A stretch of DNA of 64,000 nt, from assembly GCF_000801105.2 (NCBI RefSeq), contig NC_079519.1, positions 28,867,288 to 28,931,287 on the forward strand, given 5' to 3'. The notes under the pieces were generated by a model, which worked only from the letters and a program-made list of their open reading frames with translations, made no database searches and had not been told where the DNA came from. Shown here piece by piece: positions 25,460 to 37,956 of this stretch. Numbering within the stretch: the stretch's first letter is position 1; each line of letters starts with the position of its first letter. Both the position numbers and the translations under genes were made by a program. The DNA is from Raphanus sativus (taxonomy: Eukaryota; Streptophyta; Magnoliopsida; Brassicales; Brassicaceae).

Positions 25460-28400
25460 ATGAATGATTCAGATTATATTTTATTGTCTAGAATGAAAGC
25501 AAGTATAAATACACTTGTGGTTGATAGTGGAACAAGCCACACGATTCTTAAGGATAAGAAATTCTTTGTTAATCTAACATTGAAAGATGCCAATGTGAGC
25601 ACAATAGCTGGTGTATCATCACTAATCAAAGGCCACGGCCAAGCTTATGTCTTGTTACCAAATGGGACACATCTAGAAATAGATGAAGCATTGTATTCTC
25701 CAAACTCTAAAAGAAGCCTGTTGAGCTTTAAAGACATTCGCAAGAATGGTCTTCATATTCAAACGAGTGGAGAAGGAGCCAAAGAGTTCTTAAACATCTT
25801 TGAGCTCGACCAAGACCATAAGAAGGTCTTGGAAATGATACCAGCTTTATCCACTGGTCTTTACCATGCTCAGATCAGTGCGGTCGAAGCCAATGCTATA
25901 ACAATAAGCAAAGAGTTCAAGGAGAACTTTGCTTTGTGGCACGACCGGCTAGGGCATCCAGGAACATCTATGATGCGTAGACTTATCCTAAATTCTAATG
26001 GTCATAACTTTAAAGGTAGACGAGTTGTTCCTAAGATCCATACATGTGTACCTTGTGCACAAGGAAAACTCCAAGTCCGACCATCATCAGTCAAATTGAC
26101 AAAGGAAACCATAGGTTTTCTGGAAAGAATACAAGGTGACATCTGTGGACCAATACACCCACCAAGTGGGACGTTTAGGTACTTCATGGTACTCATTGAT
26201 GGTCCCATGTGTGTCTATTATCCACACGGAATCTAGCCTTAGCTAGACTTCTTGCTCAAATCATCAGATTGAAAGCACATTTTCCAGACTTTCCTTTGAA
26301 GACTATACGTCCTGATAATGCTGGTGATTCACTTCCCAAGCCTTTTATGAGTACTGTATGTCCATGGGGGTGACAGTTGAACACTCCGTGGCACATGTCC
26401 ATACACAGAACGGCCTAGCCGAGTCCTTTATCAAAAGGATTCAGATGATTGCTAGACCTTTACTCATGAAAAGTAATCTTCCAGTCACAGCTTGGGGACA
26501 TGCAGTATTACATGCTGCGAAATTAATACGCATCAGACCATCTAGTGAGCATAGATATTCACCATCCCAGCTCCTCATGGGTCGAGAGCCAGACATCTCC
26601 CATCTTAAGACTTTTGGATGTGCTGTTTATTATCCAATAGCTCCACCACAAAGAACAAAGATGGTAGTTCAGAGAAGGATGGGAATATATGTTGGATATG
26701 ATTCTCCCTCAATTATAAAATACCTCAAGCCAACCACGGGTGATTTATTTAAGGCCAGGTATGCAGATTGCCACTTTGTGGAATCTGAGTATCCAACATT
26801 AGGAGGAAATAATAGCAATCTGGTAAAAGAAATTACATGGAATCATACATCCCAAGCATGGCAAGATCCTCGAACTCAAGTCTGTGATCTTGAAGTTCCG
26901 AAGATTATACATCTTCAAGAGCTAGCTAATAAATTGCCAGATTCCTTTGCTGACCCAAATAGAATGACCAAGTCATATATACCAGCTGCTAATGCACCAA
27001 TAAGAATTGATGTCCACAAGGGACAAAATCAAGTTGCTACAGAGTCTAAGACACGTCTGAAACGTGGTAGACCAATTGGTTCCAAAGATAAGAATCCTCG
27101 CATAAGTAAGAAAGGTGCTAAACAGACCGTGGGCGAGGGGGTGAAGGAGCTGGTCGATGTGGTCGATCCGTCCGTCCAAAAGGACCAAGACATGGACGAA
27201 CCAACGTCCGGACATGGGCCGGCGTACCAGCATCCTCAGACATGAACATTGACACGGTTGCTAAGGGGCCTGTTGAGATTTGGGACGCCAAAACTCAGGG
27301 TCCTGAACCACCTGATAATGAAGAGATCTCTATAAACTATGTCATGTCTGGAAAACAATGGAACAGAAAATATGTCGACATGGATGATATTTTTGCATAT
27401 CATGTAGCACTTGAGATCATTGAAAATGATGAGGATCTAGAACCCACGTCCATTTATGAATGCATGCAAAGAAAAGATTGGCTTAAGTGGAAAGAAGCCA
27501 TAAACGTGAAGTTAAATTCTTTCAAGAAGAGAGGTGTTTTTGGATCAATACTCCTAACACCACACAATCTAAAACCAGTGGGTTACAAATGGGTCTTTGT
27601 GAGAAAGAGAAATGAGAATGGTGAAGTCGTGAGGTATAAGGCCCGACTTGTTGCACAAGGTTTCTCACAGAGACCAGGAATCGATTATGAGGAGACTTAT
27701 TCTCCCGTGGTGGATGCAACAACATTCAGATTCCTTATAAGTCTGGCCATGAGAGAAAATCTTGATTTACGGTTAATGGATGTAGTAACCACATATCTTT
27801 ATGGACCACTGGACAATGACATATACATGAAAGTACCAGAAGGTATTGAAATACCTAAGGATGCTAAAGGTTCTCGAGAACAGCATGGCATCAAGCTTAA
27901 CAAAGCTTTGTACGGATTGAAACAATCTGGTCGTATGTGGTACAACAGATTGAGTGAGTACTTACTGAAAGAAGGCTACAAGAATGATCAAGTAAGCCCA
28001 TGTATATTCATTAAGAAATCCGGCCAAGGCTATGTGATCATAGCCGTGTATGTTGATGATCTAAACATGCTTGGAACGACCAAAGAGATTTCCCAAACAG
28101 TTGAATATCTCAAGAAAGAATTTGAGATGAAAGATTTGGGAAAAACCAAGTTTTGCTTGGGACTACAGATTGAACATCTTAAGGATGGAATCTTTGTGCA
28201 TCAAAAGACCTATACTGAAAATGTTCTTAAAAGGTTCAACATGGATAAGTGTCATCCACTTAGTAATCCCATGGTTGTAAGATCCCTTGGTCTAGACACT
28301 GATCCGTTTAGACCTAAGGCCGAGGATGAAGAGGTCCTTGGTCCAGAGTATCCTTACCTCAGTGCCATTGGCGCCTTGATGTACTTGACTACACATACTA

Positions 28401-29050
28401 GGCCGGACATCTGTTTTGCTGTGAGCCTATTGTCCAGATTCAGTTCATGTCCGACCATGAGGCATTAGAATGGGATCAAACACATTCTAAGATACCTACA
28501 AGGAACTAAGGATGTAGGTTTATTTTATGCTAACCAAAACAAAGAAGATTTGGCTGGTTTTGCTGACGCAGGTTACCAGTCCGATCCACACAGTGCTAAG
28601 TCCCAGACTGGCTATGTTTTCACATATGGAGGCACAGCCATTTCATGGAGATCAGTCAAGCAGACCATATCAGCCACATCATCCAATCACTCGGAGATAT
28701 TGGCAATCCATGAAGCAAGCAGGGAGTGTGTCTGGCTGAGACTCATGACACACCATATTCGGACAGCATGTGGAATCACAGATGGTAAAGACGAGCCGAC
28801 CGTTCTTTATGAAGACAACGCGGCCTGCATAGCTCAGCTCAAAGATGGATACATCAAGGGTGACAAGACTAAGCATGTTCTCCCCAAATTCTTCTTCACC
28901 CACGATCTTCAAAAAGAAGGAGAGGTCAAGGTACTCCAAGTCAGATCTAGCGAGAACTCAACCGACCTCTTCACTAAGGCATTACCAACATGCACGCTCA
29001 GGAAGCTTATGCAGCAGATTGGTATGCGATCACTGAGAGACCTTCAGTGA
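25460..29050 (+). pseudogene. Copia pol (older element), disrupted
   Basis: Pieces in order: 25460-26236 protease (DSGTSH) and integrase zinc finger (HDRLGHPG...CVPCAQGK); 26358-27245 rest of integrase; 27242-28468 reverse transcriptase (YVDDLNMLG); 28550-29050 RNase H (ADAGYQSDP...). The frame shifts between 26236 and 26358, inside the integrase core, where several residues are also missing. It shifts again near 27242. At 28466-28468 a TAG stands where the family has Trp; reading continues in the same frame afterwards. It cannot make a full Pol. Confidence 0.93.
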
Positions 29051-29206
29051 TATTCACTTCAGGGGGAGTAATGCGGCTGTACTCTTTTTCCTATCCATGG
29101 GTTCCTTTTTACCACATTGGGTTTTGGGTTTACTATGGAAAGGTTTTAACGAGGCAGTATTCCAAACGCGTTACAAGCCTTAGACAGTTATGGCATTCAG
29201 GGGGAG

Positions 29207-29542
29207 TGTTGTAAACCAGATGGTTTAAGGATTGCTCATAACCAGATGGTCGAGGTTACACTTAACCAATATTGTACTAAACCGAGATTTATTAAACCAA
29301 CCATGTGTTAATGGATTGGGCATTGTTTCTCCTTTTATTGTTAAGTGGCCGACTTCTTAACTTAAGTTAAGAAAGTCCCACATTGCTCACATTTGTGTAA
29401 TAGGCGGTCAACTCCAACCTATATAAGGAGAGCCTTTGTTTGCTTATGAATTACACATCTCATTCTTTCACAAACAAAAAGCATTCGATTTCTCTATCTC
29501 TGATTCGATTAGTTCTTAAGCAAGAACACTAGGATTAGAACA
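29207..29542 (+). repeat. 3' LTR of the older Copia element
   Basis: 336 bp, starts TGTTGTAAACC directly after the 'gggggag' polypurine tract and ends AGAACA. It differs from the 5' LTR by scattered substitutions and a shorter CT run near 29490. Confidence 0.95.
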
Positions 29543-29547
29543 ATTTA

Positions 29548-30797
29548 TGCAATTTTTTTTGAACTGTAATTTATGGAATTTTCAGATAATTAAGTTGTGT
29601 CTCTTTCCAGAATACAACCTTAGTTTCTGCTACATGCAGAATCACTTAGAAATTTTCATTTTTGTTCTTATAAATTTTGTTATTTTGATTCTTCCAAAAA
29701 TATTACATTATCCATAGAAAAATACTGAAGTTGGAATCACGTGGAAGTCTTCATAAAAAAAAATCCAGGTTTGTGACTATTGAAAGCGTTGGAAACAATC
29801 CCAAACTAAAAGCAATTTCTAATAAGGAAAATTAGGCCAAATAGCTAAGAAAAAAAACAAAATTAAAAATCTAAGTGTGTTCCACTTGTCATGTTGTCAA
29901 GGCCTTTAATAGATATCACTATCATATTAAATGCATAATTTACAGGTGACGTCATATAATTATTGGATACTTAAGGTCCGAATGATGACTGCGATTTTGA
30001 TAATATAAACGATACAGAATTAAAATGCAGTACTATGCAATTGCGATTCATTCGGTTTGCTGGACAAGTGCAAAGTTGATATAAAAATGGTGCGGTTTTG
30101 ATTAAAAAATAGTGCGGTTTTTATAAAAAAAAAGATAATTATAAAATAAATATATTAATACAATTAGAAATTAAACTTGTTTGCTTAATGATAATATCTA
30201 ATATTTTTAAAAAATTAAATATTAAATTAATTTGAAATAAAGTTTTAATTTCTTTATATTTCTTGTTAAAATTTATTTATAAACTAAAATTCTTTTGAAA
30301 GTAAAATACAAATTTGTTTATGTACTAAATAAAAATTTAGTATACAATTTATATTTTAAGTAATTAGTATGTATTAATTTTTTGGTTCTGTTGAAATATT
30401 TTATATATAAATATACATGAACTGTTTTTTTCTTGTAGTATTTGGTTCAATATTTTATCATTTTCCGGTCAGCTTAAATTTGTGAAGCACCATATTTGTT
30501 ATTTTTATTATATGTGAAAAACTTTATTTAATCTTATCTTAAATCATATATAATCGCATATGCATAATACTCTTTTTGTCAGCATATGCATAATACATAT
30601 ATAATTGCATATATGTAATACGCATACATATTACTTTTGTATACAATCGATTATTTATTTAGATGCGTGTTGTTGACTTGTTGTTGTTAAAGCAATTTGT
30701 TGGTTTCAAAATGAAATAAAAACTACATTTTGATCCGCACATCCGTGCAGATGTATATTTCAGAAATATATTGTTATTTATTTTTCATGTCAATATC
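29548..30797. other. AT-rich intergenic sequence
   Basis: No gene supported. Short repeats such as 'gcatatgcataata' near 30560-30610 are the only structure seen. Confidence 0.4.
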
Positions 30798-31586
30798 AAA
30801 GCTGCATAAAAAAATTCAAATCTGAAGAATCAAACCGATCACGATCTAAAAAAGTAATATCAAACCCTAACCAAAATTGATTAAATATCTAAACTATCAA
30901 AATTTTAATATTTAGACAACCGAAACCATAACCAATTCGAACCAAAGTATCTTGGATATTTGTTCTGTATCCGAAAAAGATTTATATACTTATATATATT
31001 AATTATTTTTAGTTTTAATATATATAAAAAATATCCAGAATATATATGATACTTTTAGGTTGGTTTAAATACTTGAAAATATATAAAAATAGTCAAATAT
31101 AAATATCTAACATAGTGGAAGTACACTCAAAACAGCAAAAATATTTAAAATAATTTTTGATTTTTGATCCAAAATTTAAACTAAACCAATTTATATGTTA
31201 AGTTTAGGTATTCTGACATATGTTATTCAAATTTATATACAATATATTATTTTATTTATAGATTTTAAGAAATTCAAAATATATAGTGAATTTTAAAAAA
31301 TAATTTAAATGAGTTATCTGAACCCGAATTGAATCCGCAAAGATCCGAATGTAATTCAAACTGAAATTTAAAAATATATGAATGGGACTGAAATTTTTGA
31401 TCCCAGAAATCCAAAATCCAAACAGATCTGAAACGAACCCGAATGGATATCTGAACGCCCAGCCCTAGTGATAATTCGAACTGAAATTTAGAAATATATG
31501 AACGGGGTTGAAATCTTTGACCTCGGAAATCCGAAACTCAAACAGATTTGAAACGAATGGAATGGATACCTAAACACCCAGCCCTA
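30798..31586. mobile_element. hAT-type element, same family, with a duplicated right end
   Basis: The body follows the element at 21927 ('aatctgaagaatcaaaccgat', 'cccgaattgaatccgcaaag'). The left end is worn and its boundary approximate. The right terminal part, about 118 bp ending 'gcccagccctag', occurs twice in tandem (about 31350-31467 and 31471-31586). I see no target duplication. Confidence 0.55.
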
Positions 31587-34130
31587 GTCACTATTATGTA
31601 TCCTATATATGTCATCATATAATTAATTGTATTGGTCCATCATATAAATAATCATATAATTAATAGTATTTTATATGTATCATCTTATAAATAATCATAT
31701 ATATTATATTCTTCAAGTTTAATGCCAAATATAAAAACTATAATTTAAGTTAGTATATGACATTAATCTTTTTGTTGTATTTTTCTTATATATATTGAAA
31801 GCATTTTTTAATAATGGTTATTGATTGTTTTGATTGTTTTTAATTTATAAAATCATTATAAATTTCTAAGCCATTGGTAATTACTGTGTTTTATAAATGA
31901 TTAAGTGGATCGTTATTGATGACAATTTTGAATCTATATATCAACCCAAATGTTAATCTATTTGTGCAAGTATTACATTGTATATATAAAATATTCTGTA
32001 ATGTAAATGCTATTACTAAAATTAAAAATACAAATGCGGTGACTCACTAACATTTGACAGATGTTTTTTTAATGTCATGTGTATAATATATAAGATATAA
32101 AACTACAATGCACAAGATATTAAACGTACATTTTAAGTTATTGGTAAGTGATGTCAGAAAAAAAAAGTTCGGTAAGTAAATCATCCAGCCAAATCTGGCC
32201 AAATCCGGTTAGATAATAATAGTAATTTAGATTAATTATTTGTTTTAAATGCAGTGGCAGTCTTTTACTCCTTTGTAATATTTGAGCAATTTTAAAGGGA
32301 CATAGTTAAAAGTGTACTTGAGACTTAATAGTTTAGATAGTTAAAAGTGTATTTGAGCCATAATAGTTTAGATATTCCACTGTTGCGGATTTCTAGTAAA
32401 ACCGCTGGGTTTTTCCAATTACTAATGAATCTTGCTAGAATATTGACCTATGATTTGGCTCAGATCTGACTCAGACGAACATGTTTATATCTGCCCTTTT
32501 GTCTTCAAGTTATTTGTCATTTGCTATGCTACACACCAGACAACAATTTCAGTTTTTATTTAGTTTATATATTTTTAAAATTATTGAAATATGAAATTTA
32601 ACTATTTCACACAGTCCTCTGGGAATCCAAGGTCTACATGTCACACACTAGGATGAGGAATACATACAGCTAAAAGTTATCCCAAAACATTTTTATTTCA
32701 TAATGAAAAATAAGAACGTCCGAACTAATTTTTTTTAACTATACAAATTTTATATGTAAATATTATTTCTTATAATAATAAGTTTTGAATTGAACTATAT
32801 CAATATTACAAGGAAACCTTTTATTTTATCCAAAACATAACTATTTAAAAATAAAAATTATTTATTTTTCATTTAAACTTTTAAACAACATATCATAGTT
32901 ATGTTATTTACAAATCGTGCTATATACAATTATATGTGTTTAATTATATATATTAAATCTATACTATTATTTGCGAAGTGATTTTTTTACGACGAAGCTC
33001 TCACGTTAAAAGTTAAAGTGGTTAATATCGATTTTATCCTTAATGAATTTATATATATAACTAAAAACAAATTTATATTAATCAGATTTTTTTTTTAATA
33101 AATAAAGATAACTTATATATTGCATTGTTATCTTAAAATAACTATTACTGTTATAAAAGTTAAAAAATAAGATATAGAACAGTTTATCTATATCTTTACT
33201 ATTATTTGTGAATTTATTATATAGTTAAAAATGAATTTATATTAATAATATTAATTATGTTTAAAATAATATAATTCTTATATATTGTGTTATTATCTTA
33301 AAATTATTCTAATAATAATTTGTTAGCTCTCACGTTTAAATTTAGAGCATTGAAAATCTTTATTATTTTTAATAAATAATTAGGTTATATTTGTTAATAT
33401 ATAAAATTACCCAAAAAAATTCATTAGTTTGGTATTCTTCATTATCTAAAAATTTATATTATATTATCTAAAATATCCATATATACATAAATTATATTTT
33501 AAATAGATATAATTTATGTATATATGGATATTTTAAGTTTATTTTATCTAACAAAATATTTTTCATAAAAATAAAATATAATGAATATAAAATTAATATT
33601 TAGTTAATTATTAAATATTTCAGAAAATGAGAAAAAAATTATTTTAACGTTTTTGAATTTATACTATATTTGTTTATAATTTCTTAAAACTATTAAGAAC
33701 GTAAGTGCGGACAAAACACATAGTATATATAATGCTAAAGACCTAAACCATTGAAAATCGTTTAGATTTTTGATTAAATGTTCTAGATGCTACGTTAAAC
33801 AGTCATAAACCTATTATTTTATCCAAACCATTCACACTATTTAAAAAGTAACAAAGTAACAATAGGAAGACGCTACTCGTAAAAGGACATAACAACGGAA
33901 GGTATTTTATTATGCTGCATCAAAGAAAAACACAAATATATACATAAATCTTCGTTTCCTTTGAATAGTACCTACCTACCCAACGAAATATTCTTGAAAG
34001 TACACAAAATATCGTAGGACATAATATTACTGAATACCTAAAAATAGGGCTTTAGGTCTGCTGATGACAATTGAAAGATAATATGAAGGAAAATAACAAC
34101 AAAGAAACACACAAACCATATGATATGTAT
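31587..34130. other. AT-rich intergenic sequence
   Basis: No gene supported. It holds a 42-bp direct repeat pair near 32300-32370 ('agttaaaagtgta..ttgag') and the hairpin at 33471-33533. Confidence 0.4.
33471..33533. repeat. Perfect 27-bp inverted repeat (hairpin)
   Basis: Arms 33471-33497 and 33507-33533 are exact reverse complements around a 9-nt loop. The arm begins AAATATCCATATATACATAA. It could be a tiny MITE remnant; no target duplication was found. Confidence 0.8.
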
Positions 34131-35013
34131 TTAGAATTTCAAACCAGAACCTTGCAATTTTTCTTGGATGATCATGTCCAGCCTGTTCTCCATTTCAGGA
34201 GCAAGATAATTTTTCCAGTCACCAACTTCCCCTTTACGGAAAAAAATACTTCGATCCACTTTGTTAAATATTTTGGTTTTGTTAACTTCCAGACTGCTCA
34301 GATTACGCAGAGAGCAAAAGTCCAAGATCTCATCCACCAATTCGATCTTCTTCTTCCGTGGTAAAAGGACAACCCAAGAACTCCGCAAGTCTCTTGACCT
34401 GTTCGCGAGGTTCAGCTTTCATCTCCTCATACCTCATGAAAAGCACTTGCTTGGGATTCTCCAAGCTTCTTCTCCAATAACTCAAGACATGATCCCAAAT
34501 GGGTCCATAGTAGTACCGTTGCAGAACGCTTCAAACGTAGTCTCGAGAAGGCTTCTGTTTGCTTCCATTTTATTAACAACACTCCTGAAAAACCACCACG
34601 AGATCAATGTGTCCTTCACGTTCCTGCACAGGTACACAATCTTGCAAGGAGATTCGTTGAGGGTCTCATGCATCGCGTGAAGTGGCATGTGAGTTGAGAA
34701 CAGCCTCGGAAGTGATGAGAACTTGGCTAGGTTAGGACTTGAGCTTTCTTGATACACGCTGAGCTCCAGGAATGGTACAATGCCATGAGGACTATCAGAT
34801 AGTAGAGGATGATGGTCAAAGGAATGGTTCTTTGATCTCTCCATGAGGGCAACGGTGAGGGCCTTGAGCCAAGTAGTGCCTGATTTGGGGAAAGAAGCAA
34901 GAATAATATCCGTGTTTTGCGGTTTCAAACCTGCCTGGAAATTAAGAACGCCTTGGAGAGTGTTGTATTTATACCAACATCCTTGATAATTACAAAGCTT
35001 CTTCCCTTGGAAA

Positions 35014-36110
35014 TATAGATGTCAATTGTGCGGGCCGGGCGGGTTTGGGCGTGTCCGAATGGGCTTTATTTTTTTGCTAGACATATTTGGTCGAAGCCCA
35101 AATAGAACCATGTCCAAATGAGACCAAAACCAAATAAGACCATGATTTATTACATTTGTTGGGCTGTCCATGGTCCTATACGACCACTTAATGTAAACAA
35201 CACAATTTTTCAGTTTTAAAAAGTAAAATTCATACAAGTTCTAAACTTTATGTTCTAGACTTCATAAAAACACACAAGTTCACAAAAGATAAATTGCGTT
35301 TTCTATTTTGGCAAAAAATTGCGTTTTTCCGGTTTTTGCGAGAAATTGTATTTTCCGGTCTTGGCGGAAAATTGTGTTTTCCAATTTTTGCGAGAAATTA
35401 TGTTTTCGGTTTTGGCAGAAATTGTGTGTTTTCTGGTTTTACGGGAAATATTGTTTTCTGATTTTTGCGGAAAATTGTGTTTCCAGTTTTAACGAAAAAT
35501 TACGTTTTTTTCTTCTGGTTTTGGCAGGAAATTACGTTTTTCCGGTTTTGGCGGAAAATTGAATTATTCAGTTTTGGTGGGAAATTGGGTTTTTCGGTTT
35601 TGGTAGAAATTGATTTTTCCGGTTTTGGCGGGAAATTGTATTTTTTTTGGTTATGGCGGAAAATTTGGTCTTTCGGTTTTGGCGGAAAATTTGATTTTTC
35701 GATTTTAGCGGAAAATTGTATTTTTCGGTTTTGGCTGAAATTACACTTTTCCGGTTTTGGCAGACAACTATATTTTTTTCCGGCTTTGGCGGGAAATTAT
35801 GTTTTTCAGTTTTGGCAGAAATTATGTTTTCCATAACAAAAATCACACATAAACAATTATAAATCAAACTTTTAGGCTTCAGGAAAATGTCGAAAAATAT
35901 TGAGTTTTTCCCAATTTGCTAAACCTAGACATTTTAGATTTTTGGGTCGCCCATTGTCCAAATGGTTAAGTCCAGTATTGTCCATGATATAATTGGGTTT
36001 GTCCATGTGGACAAAAATTTAGTTATGGACCAAAATGGACCTGCCCATTTTAGACCATATCAATTTGGACACGGGCCGCCCATTTTTATCCCGCCCATTT
36101 GACATCTCTA
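35014..36110. mobile_element. hAT-type element inserted in the SOT pseudogene
   Basis: Perfect 8-bp target duplication CTTGGAAA (35006-35013 and 36111-36118). Terminal inverted repeats TATAGATGTCAA on the left and TAGAGATGTCAA on the right (reverse complement) differ at one of twelve positions. Next to the ends are G/C-rich words 'gcgggccgggcggg' and 'gggccgcccattt'. There is no transposase; the core is a minisatellite. Non-autonomous. Confidence 0.9.
35293..35832. repeat. Minisatellite forming the core of the hAT element
   Basis: Roughly twenty imperfect copies of a 24-28-bp unit of the type 'ttttggcggaaaattgtgtt' plus 'ttccgg'. Units vary at single positions and in the length of T runs. 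It gives long repetitive open frames on both strands (35308-35562, 35465-35836, 35568-35867) that are not genes. Confidence 0.88.
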
Positions 36111-36445
36111 CTTGGAAATCTGTGCATGAAGGAAGAGAAGAGATTAAACTATTTGCTTCTTCGCTTATGTTGTCATCTCCTACGTTCGATGGAAGTTCCT
36201 TCAGGTCCATATTTGTTAGCAAGTTCTTGTACAAAATGATGTGTGTAAGGTTCAAACGAATTCATAACATATATAAGCAAAAAATCCAAGAAAAATACAA
36301 ATATTGCTGGTAATAAAGCAAACTTATTTTAAATAGCTAGTTGGTGTAATTAGTGTAGTTGGTGTATACCAATGATTACTTTCAAGTGAATTAACATTTA
36401 ATAACAAGTTGATGACAGTGTTTTATTGATTAATAATCTTGCTTT

Positions 36446-37939
36446 TTTTTTTAACACATACTTATATTAGAAACTTCTCTATCCCTAATTAGGGAAGAGG
36501 ATGAGTAGCATTACAGAGTGCAGATTTTGCAAGGCAATCAGCTGCAGAGTTTGAAAGACGATCTAGAAATTTAAAAGAACAAGCATTAAAAGAAAGGGAT
36601 AGATGATCAATGTCCTGGATGATTCCGTAGAGATCCGCCGGAGGAGACTGTGATCTGATCGCTGCTAGGAGCGTTTGACAATCTGTTTTGACACAGATTT
36701 TGTAGAAGCCCTGGGAGAGGGCTGTGAAGAGAGCAAACCTTAGTGCAAGAGCTTCTGCTATTCGGGGTGAAGAGACGCTCCTTTCCACTCGAGAGGTTTG
36801 ATAGATGACGACGCCCTGTCTGGTTTGGAAAATACACCCAAAAGCCGCCATTCGAAGTTCCTGGTTCCAAGCTGCATCTGAACAACAGATTAGTAGATCA
36901 TCCAGATCGGGCATGATCATTAATCTGTCCATTTGTCGGGGCTTGTTTACTACTGCAGGTTGAGCCATTTGCCACTCTCGAGCTCTGAATACACCTTGTG
37001 ATACAGTTTCCTCCGGTGAGATGGTTCTCCCTTCAAAGACTAACTGGTTTCTTGCAATCCAAATATACCAGCATACCCAAGGAAATAAATCAGACAAGAC
37101 TCCCATTGGAGGCAGGCAATTTGCCTTCTTTAGCGCTCCTAAGGCGTCGGCGAATTCTTCGTAGTCAGTTGGTTCGAATTAAAGCTGGAAGAGCGTGGAT
37201 GACCAGACTTTCCTTGCAAATTCACAATGGAGAAAAATGTGTGCTTCTGTCTCTAATTCTCCACATCGAATGCAAGTCGTATGCTGCAGTAGGCCTCTGA
37301 GTTGCAGGTTTGCTCCTGTTGCCAGAGCCCCTTGTGTTGCCTTCCATAGAAAGAGCTGGATCTTAGGTGAGATGCGTCCTGACCATAGAAGTTTTTTCCA
37401 ATCTCTATCTGGCCTAGTCGTCTCTTGTTGTAATTGTTGTAGTTCGTTTTCTGCAACCGTATAGTAACCAGAGCGCGTCGTATACGTACCAGAGCGGGAT
37501 GCTAGCCAAGCAAATCCATCTTTTCCGCCCGTCATACTTGGTTTCAGAAGAGTAATCTCATCAAGCAGCTGTGGGAACACTTGCTCTATCATCCCAATAT
37601 TCCATTCCTTAGTCTCACGTGTAAGGAAATCAGACACTCTAAGGTCTTGGAATTTTTCTGGGAGTGGTCCATATGGTCTCTTGGGAGTATCAGTACTCAA
37701 CCAAGCATCTTTCCAAACATTAATAGACTCCCCATCCCCTACAACTGAGCCCAGTTTCAAGACCAAAAGATCCCTCCCTGCAATTATACTCCGCCAACCA
37801 TGAGAGCATTCTTTTGGGAGTTTCACAGTTAGAAAGGGGAGGTTCCTGCAATATTTACTCACAAGTACCCTTGCCAAGAGTCCCTCCGGTTTTGTAACAA
37901 TACGCCAAGCCTGCTTGGCTAACAGGGCCGTATTGAAAA
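36446..37939 (-). mobile_element. 5'-truncated LINE (non-LTR retrotransposon)
   Basis: A 17-bp target duplication ATTAATAATCTTGCTTT flanks it (36429-36445 and 37940-37956). A T run next to the left copy is the poly(A) tail, so the element reads right to left. The visible coding is the end of ORF2: a zf-RVT domain (about 37877-37179, with TCIRCGELETEAHIFLHC) and an RNase H domain (about 37106-36489, CSDAAWNQE, KTDCQTLL). The two parts are in one frame, split by a TAA at 37179-37181. Coding starts right at the 5' break, showing truncation. Dead on arrival. Confidence 0.93.
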
Positions 37940-37956
37940 ATTAATAATCTTGCTTT

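Larger units (their letters stand above)
22702..29542 (+). mobile_element. Copia LTR retrotransposon, full-length but decayed
   Basis: Flanked by a perfect 5-bp target duplication ATTTA (22697-22701 and 29543-29547). LTRs of 338 and 336 bp start TGTTGTAAACC and end AGAACA. A polypurine tract 'cagggggag' stands just before the 3' LTR. The interior has a 1.2-kb leader with repeats, a gag frame and a broken pol with the Copia order protease, integrase, reverse transcriptase, RNase H. The LTRs differ at about a dozen positions by eye, so the insertion is not recent. Two frameshifts and one nonsense change in pol make it non-autonomous now. Confidence 0.96.
34131..36210 (-). pseudogene. Sulfotransferase pseudogene (duplicate of the SOT at 20263)
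   Basis: Reading on the minus strand: the 5' part 36210 to 36111 (MDLKELPSNVGDDN) is followed by a hAT insertion (35014-36110). It resumes at 35013 with the PAPS loop region (FPKSGTTWLKA near 34880) and catalytic His region FSTHMP. A 4-nt deletion near 34512 (where the intact copy has NGTIYYGPIW) shifts the frame. A second deletion of 2 nt near 34345 shifts it again, before the C-terminal RKGEVGDWKNYL. Similarity to the intact copy continues past both ends of the coding region, so the duplication covered the whole gene. It cannot encode a working enzyme. Confidence 0.93.

Noticed and set aside
35308..35867. Overlapping long frames on both strands (83-123 codons)
   Set aside because: They come from the minisatellite in the hAT element; the repeat unit stays open in several frames.
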